A DNA stretch of 13,321 bases. Origin: Muribaculaceae bacterium. Lineage in GTDB: Bacteria; Bacteroidota; Bacteroidia; Bacteroidales; Muribaculaceae. The notes below the pieces were generated by a model, which was given only the letters and a program-made list of their open reading frames with translations, was not told the DNA's origin and made no database searches. Below are positions 7,875 through 13,321 of this stretch, piece after piece. A program made the position numbers and the translations under genes. Positions within the stretch are counted from its first letter, which is position 1; each line of letters starts with the position of its first letter. Location: positions 1 to 13,321 of the forward strand of contig CADFRV010000042.1 of assembly GCA_902836725.1 (NCBI GenBank), in the 5' to 3' direction.

Positions 7875-9887
7875 ATGACTACTGAAGAATTCCGCCGGCA
7901 GGTTGCCGAAGGCATACCCGCCGAACTTCCCGCACCGAAAGAATACGATCCCTCGGTGAACCATGCGCCGCGACGCAAGGATATTCTCACTCCCGAGCAG
8001 AAGGAACTCGCCCTGCGCAATGCCCTGCGCTATTTCGAGCCGCGCCACCATGCAGTGCTCGCCAGGGAATTTGCCGACGAGCTGCACCGCTACGGACGCA
8101 TCTACATGTACCGCTTCCGTCCCGACTATGAGATGAAGGCGCGCCCGGTGGAGATGTATCCGGCCCGCTCGCGCAAGGCTGCCGCCATAATGATGATGAT
8201 CCAGAACAACCTCGATCCGCAGGTGGCGCAGCATCCGCATGAACTCATCACATACGGCGGAAACGGCGCCGTGTTCCAGAACTGGGCGCAGTACCGCCTC
8301 ACGATGAAATATCTCTCCGAGATGACCGACGACCAGACCCTGGTGATGTATTCGGGTCACCCCCTCGGACTTTTCCCCTCGCATCCGCGTGCGCCCAGAG
8401 TGGTGGTGACAAACGGCATGGTGATACCCAACTATTCCAAAGCCGACGACTGGGAACGTCTCAACGCCCTCGGAGTAAGCCAATACGGCCAGATGACCGC
8501 AGGATCATACATGTATATCGGTCCGCAGGGTATCGTGCACGGCACCACCATCACCGTGCTTAACGCCGCCCGCAAACGTCTCTCGGCCGAGCGTCCTGAA
8601 ATCGCGGGGATGCTGTTCGTCACAGCAGGTCTCGGAGGCATGTCGGGAGCGCAGCCAAAAGCGGGAAATATCGCCGGCGTGGTAAGCATCACCGCCGAGA
8701 TCAATCCCAAGGCTGTGCAGAAACGCGAGGACCAGGGATGGGTCGACGAGGTATATACCTCGCTTGACGAGCTGATACCGCGCGCACTCCGTGCGATGGA
8801 AAGCAAGGAGACCGTGTCGCTTGCATACCAGGGCAACATCGTTGACCTGTGGGAACGCCTGGCCGACGAGAATATTCAGGTGGATCTCGGAAGCGACCAG
8901 ACCTCGCTGCATAACCCCTGGGCTGGAGGATATTACCCCGTGGGATATACCTATGAGGAGTCACAGCGCATGATGGCCGACGAGCCTGAGCGCTTCAAGG
9001 AGGCAGTGCAGCAGTCGCTGCGCCGTCAGGTGGATGCCATAAACCGCCTTACCGCACGCGGCATGTATTTCTTCGACTACGGCAACGCTTTCCTGCTTGA
9101 GGCATCTCGCGCAGGCGCCGACGTGATGAAAGCCGACGGCACTTTCCGCTATCCGTCCTATGTGCAGGATATAATGGGGCCGCTCTTCTTCGACTATGGT
9201 TTCGGCCCCTTCCGCTGGGTATGCAGTTCATGCAAGCCCGAGGATCTCGCCGCCACCGACCGCATCGCAGCCCGTATGCTCGAGGAGATGCTTCCAGAAG
9301 CGCCTGAGGAGATCAGGGGACAGCTCGAGGACAATCTGCACTGGATACGCAAAGCCGAGCAGAACCATCTCGTCGTAGGCTCACAGGCACGCATCCTGTA
9401 TGCCGACAGCGAGGGCCGCACACGCATTGCGCTCGCCTTTAACGAGGCCATACGCCGTGGAGAGATTTCCGCCCCCGTAGTGCTTGGACGTGACCACCAC
9501 GACGTATCAGGCACCGACTCACCCTACCGCGAGACCTCAAACATCTACGATGGCTCAAATCTTACAGCCGACATGGCCGTACACAATGTGATCGGCGACT
9601 CTTTCCGCGGCGCCACCTGGGTGTCTCTCCACAACGGCGGCGGTGTAGGCTGGGGCGAGGTGATCAACGGCGGCTTCGGCATGGTGATCGACGGCTCCGA
9701 GGCTTCTGACAGCGCCATCCGTGAAATGCTGCTGTGGGATGTGAACAATGGCATCGCCCGCCGCTCATGGGCACGCAACGAAGGTGCCATCCATGCCATA
9801 CGCCGCGAAATGGAGCGCACCCCCCTCCTCCGCGTCACCCTCCCGAATATGGCCGATACCGACCTCATCCGCGAGGCACTGAAATGA
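7875..9887 (+). CDS. hutU: Urocanate hydratase (urocanase), long animal-like form
   Basis: This cytoplasmic enzyme hydrates urocanate to 4-imidazolone-5-propionate (EC 4.2.1.49), using tightly bound NAD+ as an electrophile. At 670 residues it is about 110 longer than the classic proteobacterial or Bacillus enzyme (about 555) and close to animal UROC1 (about 676). Recognisable segments are TYGGNGAVFQNWAQ, the dinucleotide-binding region around GLGGMSGAQPKAGNIAG, LGSDQTSLHNP, FGPFRWVC (C450), RDHHDVSGTDSPYRETSNIYDG, and HNGGGVGWGEVINGGFG with the glycine cluster at 588-594. The extra length lies in the N-terminal 75 residues and in a helical segment after FRWVC (about 451-500). Where short forms have ARICW, this protein reads ARILY. 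It begins 18 bp after ftcD, so the two are surely co-transcribed. The gap to hutH is large and carries repeats. Confidence 0.97.
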   Translation: MTTEEFRRQVAEGIPAELPAPKEYDPSVNHAPRRKDILTPEQKELALRNALRYFEPRHHAVLAREFADELHRYGRIYMYRFRPDYEMKARPVEMYPARSRKAAAIMMMIQNNLDPQVAQHPHELITYGGNGAVFQNWAQYRLTMKYLSEMTDDQTLVMYSGHPLGLFPSHPRAPRVVVTNGMVIPNYSKADDWERLNALGVSQYGQMTAGSYMYIGPQGIVHGTTITVLNAARKRLSAERPEIAGMLFVTAGLGGMSGAQPKAGNIAGVVSITAEINPKAVQKREDQGWVDEVYTSLDELIPRALRAMESKETVSLAYQGNIVDLWERLADENIQVDLGSDQTSLHNPWAGGYYPVGYTYEESQRMMADEPERFKEAVQQSLRRQVDAINRLTARGMYFFDYGNAFLLEASRAGADVMKADGTFRYPSYVQDIMGPLFFDYGFGPFRWVCSSCKPEDLAATDRIAARMLEEMLPEAPEEIRGQLEDNLHWIRKAEQNHLVVGSQARILYADSEGRTRIALAFNEAIRRGEISAPVVLGRDHHDVSGTDSPYRETSNIYDGSNLTADMAVHNVIGDSFRGATWVSLHNGGGVGWGEVINGGFGMVIDGSEASDSAIREMLLWDVNNGIARRSWARNEGAIHAIRREMERTPLLRVTLPNMADTDLIREALK

Positions 9888-9921
9888 ATAGAGCATGAGA
9901 AGTCAAGCAAGAATAGAAATA

Positions 9922-9946
9922 AGAAATTGAGAAATTGAGAAATAAG
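9922..9946 (+). repeat. A-rich short tandem repeat in the hutU-hutH gap
   Basis: Two exact copies of AGAAATTG (9922-9929 and 9930-9937) are followed by a degenerate third copy, AGAAATAAG. The GAGAAAT segments at 9929-9935 and 9937-9943 are complementary to ATTTCTC at 9981-9987 inside the adjoining pyrimidine repeat, so a 7-bp hairpin could form in the transcript. Confidence 0.7.
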
Positions 9947-9952
9947 AAATTT

Positions 9953-10006
9953 GATTCCTCTGATCTCTCTGATTCCTCTGATTTCTCTGATCCCTCTGAT
10001 TCCTCT
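9953..10006 (+). repeat. Six-copy 9-bp tandem repeat, consensus GATYYCTCT
   Basis: Six contiguous 9-bp units begin at 9953, 9962, 9971, 9980, 9989 and 9998. Three are GATTCCTCT; the others are GATCTCTCT, GATTTCTCT and GATCCCTCT. Only the two Y positions vary, and every difference is a C/T transition. Pyrimidine-rich sequence continues to about 10028. The array fills the middle of the 172-bp gap between hutU and hutH. On the plus strand I see no start codon for it, and no promoter or terminator in the gap. Confidence 0.9.
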
Positions 10007-10059
10007 GCTACTCCCCTCCTCTCTCCCCGCAATCAATTAAACCCACAATTTTTGCCACA

Positions 10060-11547
10060 ATGGAAACTCACCATATCAGCTCCGAGCATCTGACAATCGA
10101 CTGCGTGGAGCATATTCTCAGAAACAACGTCCGTCTCGCACTGAGCGACGATGCCAGAAACCGGATCACCGCCTGCCGCGAATACCTCGACAGGAAGATG
10201 GAAACCCAGAAAGAACCGATCTATGGCATCACCACCGGTTTCGGATCACTTTGCAATATCTCCATCGACAAGACGCAATTGTCCGCGCTCCAGCGCAATC
10301 TGGTGATGTCACACTCTTGCAGCATAGGCGAGCGTGTGCCTTCCGACATTGTACGTCTCATGCTTCTGACAAAAATCCAGTCGCTGAGCTACGGCAATTC
10401 AGGCGTGCAGCTTGCCACGGTGGAACGGTTGATAGACATGTTCAACAACAACATACTCCCCCTTGTCTATCAGCAGGGATCGCTCGGCGCGTCAGGCGAC
10501 CTGGCGCCGCTCGCCAACCTCTCGCTCCCCCTGCTCGGCCTGGGGGAAGTGGAGTTCCGCGGAAAGGTTGTTCCCTCCTCGGAAATGCTTTCCGAGATGG
10601 GATGGGAGCCTATCACACTGCAGTGCAAGGAGGGGTTGGCTCTGCTCAACGGTACCCAGTTCATGTCGTCATACGGAGTATGGTGCGTGATGGAGGCCCG
10701 CAAACTAAGCCGCTGGGCAGATAAGATCGGGGCGCTGTCACTCGACGCGTTCGACGGAAGGATAGAGCCTTTCATGCCGCAGATACAGCAGATCCGTCCG
10801 CATATGGGGCAGATCCTCACCGGCAAGGCTGTGACTGCATACCTTGAAGGCAGCGAGATCATCAGGCAGCCGAAGCAGCATGTGCAGGATCCATATGCTT
10901 TCCGCTGCATGCCGCAGGTACACGGAGCGTCAAAAGACACCATCAGCTATGTGGCATCGGTCATAGAGACCGAGATCAACAGTGTGACCGACAATCCCAC
11001 GATTTTCCCTGAAGAGGATCTGGTTATCTCCGCCGGCAACTTCCACGGCGAGCCTATTGCACAGCCGATGGATTTCATGGCGGTAGCGCTTTCCGAACTG
11101 GCCAACATCTCCGAGCGCCGCACATTCAAGCTCATCGCCGGTGTGCGCGGCCTTCCGTCGTTCCTGGTGGCCAATCCGGGAGTGAACAGCGGTTTCATGA
11201 TCCCGCAATATGCTGCCGCATCTATCGTAAGCCAGAACAAAGGGCTGTGCTGGCCGGCATCGTGCGACTCCATCCCCTCCTCGCAGGGGCAGGAGGACCA
11301 TGTGTCGATGGGATCCAATGCCGCCACAAAGCTCTACCGCGTGGTGGAGAACACCCGCCGCGTGCTTGCCATCGAACTGTTCAACGCCGCACAGGCTCTC
11401 GAATTCCGCCGGCCTCTGCGCACATCGCCGCAGCTCGAGGCCATGGTGGAGGAGTACCGCAAAGAGGTGCCGTTCATAGAGAACGATACAGTGATGTACC
11501 CCTACATAAACGCCTCGGAGCGTTTCATCGCCGAACAACCGGTATGA
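10060..11547 (+). CDS. hutH: Histidine ammonia-lyase (histidase)
   Basis: This is the first step of histidine degradation, removing ammonia non-oxidatively to give trans-urocanate (EC 4.3.1.3) in the cytoplasm. The 495 residues are typical of the family (about 505). A144-S145-G146 within GSLGASGDLAPLANLSLPLLG cyclise to the MIO electrophile. YGITTGFG (55-62) supplies the catalytic tyrosine, Y55. The S84-H85 pair is the selectivity signature of histidases; tyrosine lyases have H-L and phenylalanine lyases F-L there. GNFHGEP (326-332), SERR (351-354) and the C-terminal GSNAATKLYRVVENTRR region are also conserved. It is the third gene of the hut operon, separated from hutU by a 172-bp repeat-bearing gap without a promoter I can recognise, and 52 bp before hutI. 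No regulator adjoins it. Confidence 0.97.
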   Translation: METHHISSEHLTIDCVEHILRNNVRLALSDDARNRITACREYLDRKMETQKEPIYGITTGFGSLCNISIDKTQLSALQRNLVMSHSCSIGERVPSDIVRLMLLTKIQSLSYGNSGVQLATVERLIDMFNNNILPLVYQQGSLGASGDLAPLANLSLPLLGLGEVEFRGKVVPSSEMLSEMGWEPITLQCKEGLALLNGTQFMSSYGVWCVMEARKLSRWADKIGALSLDAFDGRIEPFMPQIQQIRPHMGQILTGKAVTAYLEGSEIIRQPKQHVQDPYAFRCMPQVHGASKDTISYVASVIETEINSVTDNPTIFPEEDLVISAGNFHGEPIAQPMDFMAVALSELANISERRTFKLIAGVRGLPSFLVANPGVNSGFMIPQYAAASIVSQNKGLCWPASCDSIPSSQGQEDHVSMGSNAATKLYRVVENTRRVLAIELFNAAQALEFRRPLRTSPQLEAMVEEYRKEVPFIENDTVMYPYINASERFIAEQPV

Positions 11548-11553
11548 CCGGGA

Positions 11554-11583
11554 TGTTCAACTTGAAAATTCTGAGTGTTCAAC
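11554..11583 (+). repeat. Short direct repeat TGTTCAAC upstream of hutI
   Basis: TGTTCAAC occurs at 11554-11561 and again at 11576-11583, start-to-start spacing 22 bp, close to two helical turns. Both copies lie in the 52-bp hutH-hutI gap. The first overlaps a small palindrome, TTCAACTTGAA. It could be chance or a protein-binding site. Confidence 0.4.
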
Positions 11584-11599
11584 CATAAAACATACAGCC

Positions 11600-12850
11600 A
11601 TGGGACTTACCATTTATAAGAATATAGGCGCCATTGTCGGTGCAGAGACAGCTCCCGCTCCCGTGAAAGCAGGGAAAGCGATGGACAACATCAATGTTGT
11701 GAATGACGCCTGGATGGCTGTGGCCGACGACCGCATCATGGAGATCGGATCGATGGATTCGTTCTCCCAGATGTCGTTCGGAGGCGCCTGCCGGGTAGTG
11801 GACCTTGACGGCGAATGGGTATTCCCGTCGTTCTGCGATTCCCACACACATATCGTATATGCCGGACAACGCGACGGGGAATTCATCGATAAGATCAACG
11901 GACTGTCGTATGAGGAGATCGCCGCACGCGGAGGAGGCATATTAAACTCGGCCGACCTGCTCCACGAAACCCCTGAGGAGGAGCTGTACAGGCAGGCTAT
12001 GGTGAGAATAAACGAGATAATAGCCAAAGGCACGGGTGCCGTGGAGATAAAAAGCGGATACGGGCTGACCACGGCCGACGAGCTGAAAATGCTCCGTGTC
12101 ATACGGCGCATCAAACGCAACGCGCCACTCGAGATAAAGGCTACTTTCCTCGGGGCGCATGCCGTAGGGAGGGAGTATGTCGGACGCCAGAGCGAATATG
12201 TGGACCTCGTATGCCGGGAGATGATACCGGAAGTGGGTGCACAGAAACTCGCCGATTACGTGGATGTGTTCTGCGATGCGGGATTCTTTACCGTAGAGGA
12301 AACCGACCGCATTCTCGACGCGGCGCACAAATGGGGTCTCAAGCCCAAGATCCACGCCAACGAGCTTGCCGTATCCGGCGGCGTGCAGATAGGTGTGAAA
12401 CATGGCGCCATATCGGTAGACCATCTCGAACGCACCGGCAGCGAGGAGACAGAGGCTCTCCGCGGCAGCTCCACCATCCCCACGATGCTCCCGGGAGCAT
12501 CCTTCTTTCTGGGAATGCCTTACGGAAACGCCCGCGGAATGATAGAGGCAGGTCTGCCGCTCGCGCTGGCATCGGACTACAATCCCGGATCATCCCCCTC
12601 TGGCGACATGCGGTTCGTGGCGGCTCTCGGCTGCATAAAGATGCGCCTTACACCAGCCCAGGCTTTCAACGCCGTCACACTCAACGGTGCGGCTGCTATG
12701 GAGCTGAGCGATGAAGTCGGCACTCTCACCCCCGGAAAGCTCGCGAATTTCTTCACGACAGTGCCTCAGCCCTCACTCGCATACCCTCTCTATGCCTACA
12801 CTTCACCCCTTATCACGCATGTATGGCTGGCCGGTGAAAAAATATATTAA
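11600..12850 (+). CDS. hutI: Imidazolonepropionase
   Basis: This amidohydrolase-superfamily enzyme hydrolyses 4-imidazolone-5-propionate to N-formimino-L-glutamate (EC 3.5.2.7), the substrate of FtcD. Its 416 residues match the family (about 405-420). The metal site is complete: H82 and H84 in DSHTHIVYAG, H187 in FLGAHAV, H252 in KIHANEL and D326 in SDYNPGSSP. The small N-terminal beta domain (about 1-75) and the C-terminal return of that domain (ELSDEVGTLTPGKLANF) flank the barrel. The ATG at 11600 fits the family start, and its near-upstream sequence is A-rich (CATAAAACATACAGCC), as often seen in Bacteroidales. It is the last hut gene. No classic terminator follows; four bases after the stop the next gene's promoter begins. 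Confidence 0.97.
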   Translation: MGLTIYKNIGAIVGAETAPAPVKAGKAMDNINVVNDAWMAVADDRIMEIGSMDSFSQMSFGGACRVVDLDGEWVFPSFCDSHTHIVYAGQRDGEFIDKINGLSYEEIAARGGGILNSADLLHETPEEELYRQAMVRINEIIAKGTGAVEIKSGYGLTTADELKMLRVIRRIKRNAPLEIKATFLGAHAVGREYVGRQSEYVDLVCREMIPEVGAQKLADYVDVFCDAGFFTVEETDRILDAAHKWGLKPKIHANELAVSGGVQIGVKHGAISVDHLERTGSEETEALRGSSTIPTMLPGASFFLGMPYGNARGMIEAGLPLALASDYNPGSSPSGDMRFVAALGCIKMRLTPAQAFNAVTLNGAAAMELSDEVGTLTPGKLANFFTTVPQPSLAYPLYAYTSPLITHVWLAGEKIY

Positions 12851-12853
12851 AAA

Positions 12854-12885
12854 TTTGGAGCATTCTGAGTTTGGTATTATCTTTG
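12854..12885 (+). promoter_or_regulatory. Consensus Bacteroidetes promoter for the rubrerythrin gene
   Basis: TTTG (12854-12857), a 20-bp spacer and TATCTTTG (12878-12885) match the -33/-7 consensus exactly. The promoter starts four bases after the hutI stop codon. Predicted transcription starts near 12891, leaving a leader of about 70 nt. Confidence 0.8.
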
Positions 12886-12889
12886 TCAT

Positions 12890-12933
12890 AGAGAATGAGG
12901 GATGTGATTAACTCTATTCTCTTTTTAGAGAAT
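12890..12933 (+). promoter_or_regulatory. Rubrerythrin leader with competing hairpins
   Basis: AGAGAAT occurs at 12890-12896 and 12927-12933, with its complement ATTCTCT between them at 12916-12922. The second copy forms a 7-bp stem with a TTTT loop. The first copy can pair with the same ATTCTCT across a 19-nt loop, so only one hairpin can exist at a time. The 18-bp palindrome could equally be a DNA operator just downstream of the promoter. Both readings are inferences from sequence alone. Confidence 0.4.
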
Positions 12934-12961
12934 TTCAAATCAATTTATTAGCTATACATTA

Positions 12962-13321
12962 ATGAAGAAAAAATTTATCTGCACCGTTTGTGGCTATGTA
13001 CACGAAGGTGACGAGGCACCCGAAAAGTGCCCCATGTGTGGCGCTCCGCGCAGCAAATTCAAAGAACTCGACGATACAGAAGTACTCAAATTCGTCACTG
13101 AGCATGAAATCGGCGTAGCCAAAGGTTGCGACGAGGAAATGATCAAGGACCTCAATACCCATTTCATGGGAGAATGCACCGAAGTGGGCATGTATCTGGC
13201 TATGTCACGCCAGGCCGACCGCGAGGGCTATCCCGAAATCGCAGAGGCATTCAAGCGTTATGCCTGGGAAGAGGCTGAACACGCTTCCAAGTTCGCTGAA
13301 CTCCTCGGCGACATGGTATGG
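12962..13321 (+). CDS. Reverse rubrerythrin (rubredoxin-first NADH peroxidase type), cut by window edge
   Basis: Non-haem iron proteins of this type reduce hydrogen peroxide in the cytoplasm of anaerobes, protecting them from oxygen. The open frame from the ATG at 12962 reads 120 residues to the window end with no stop. The rubredoxin domain comes first, with Fe ligands C7, C10, C23 and C26 (FICTVCG...KCPMCG). A ferritin-like domain then begins, with diiron-ligand motifs GECTEVGMY (E71, E74) and EEAEH (E103-H107). In classic rubrerythrin the rubredoxin domain is C-terminal, so the order here marks the reverse type, as in clostridial revRbr. Roughly the last third to 40% of the protein is missing, which should hold the second helix pair and its ligands. 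The gene has its own consensus promoter, separate from the hut operon, and an unusual leader hairpin. Oxidative-stress control is likely but not shown. Confidence 0.92.
   Translation, partial: MKKKFICTVCGYVHEGDEAPEKCPMCGAPRSKFKELDDTEVLKFVTEHEIGVAKGCDEEMIKDLNTHFMGECTEVGMYLAMSRQADREGYPEIAEAFKRYAWEEAEHASKFAELLGDMVW

Noticed and set aside
7506..8483. A 325-codon open frame on the minus strand across the ftcD-hutU junction
   Set aside because: It is antisense to two real genes, His/Gly-rich in the way shadow translations are, and has no promoter or family resemblance.
9922..10006. A CRISPR-like array
   Set aside because: The units are 8-9 bp and contiguous, with no spacers and no cas genes nearby, so this is a simple tandem repeat.
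9545..10036. A minus-strand frame of 163 codons whose start region encodes a Gly-Ile-Arg-Glu-Ile-Arg repeat
   Set aside because: The peptide repeat is a by-product of the 9-bp DNA repeat, and the rest of the frame is antisense to hutU. The unit length being a multiple of three is not enough to claim coding.
9888..10059. A possible internal promoter for hutH in the hutU-hutH gap
   Set aside because: No TAnnTTTG box with a matching TTTG occurs on the plus strand in this gap; the only TTTG (9950-9953) is preceded by AAGAAA rather than a TAnn.
1..13321. Mobile elements, tRNA or rRNA genes, phage or defence genes
   Set aside because: I saw no transposase, integrase, tRNA-like cloverleaf or terminal inverted repeats. 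Coding sequence is compact and consistent in style across the window.

Overview
The window comes from a member of the Bacteroidales. The evidence is the TTTG / TAnnTTTG promoter architecture seen several times, the general lack of strong Shine-Dalgarno sites, the long animal-like urocanase next to a fused formiminotransferase-cyclodeaminase, and a secreted glycoside hydrolase with a C-terminal tail resembling a type IX secretion sorting signal. The GC-rich coding sequence and the style of that tail suggest a gut Muribaculaceae-type organism, but that narrower placement is an inference.

Left half, minus strand. The 5' part of aspS (aspartyl-tRNA synthetase) runs off the left edge. Upstream of it lies a KtrB/TrkH potassium-uptake channel subunit. 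Further upstream is a 1149-residue secreted GH106-like glycoside hydrolase, with a consensus promoter in front and a strong hairpin terminator behind. These three genes look like separate transcription units.

Right half, plus strand. A divergent promoter region of about 250 bp separates the hydrolase from a histidine-utilisation operon in the order ftcD (formiminotransferase-cyclodeaminase), hutU (urocanase), hutH (histidine ammonia-lyase), hutI (imidazolonepropionase). Together the four enzymes convert histidine to glutamate: HutH releases ammonia to give urocanate, HutU hydrates it, HutI opens the ring to formiminoglutamate, and FtcD passes the formimino group to tetrahydrofolate and deaminates it. 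No hut regulator or histidine transporter lies in the window. The hutU-hutH gap (172 bp) holds an unusual six-copy 9-bp pyrimidine-rich tandem repeat preceded by an A-rich repeat.

Right edge. Directly after hutI, a consensus promoter drives a rubrerythrin with an N-terminal rubredoxin domain (reverse rubrerythrin type), which runs off the right edge. Its leader contains one ATTCTCT segment between two complementary AGAGAAT segments, so two mutually exclusive hairpins are possible.

Most of the window is ordinary metabolism. I see no mobile element, CRISPR array, tRNA, rRNA or defence system. The best candidates for a second look are the intra-operon repeat, the rubrerythrin leader, and the module architecture of the hydrolase.
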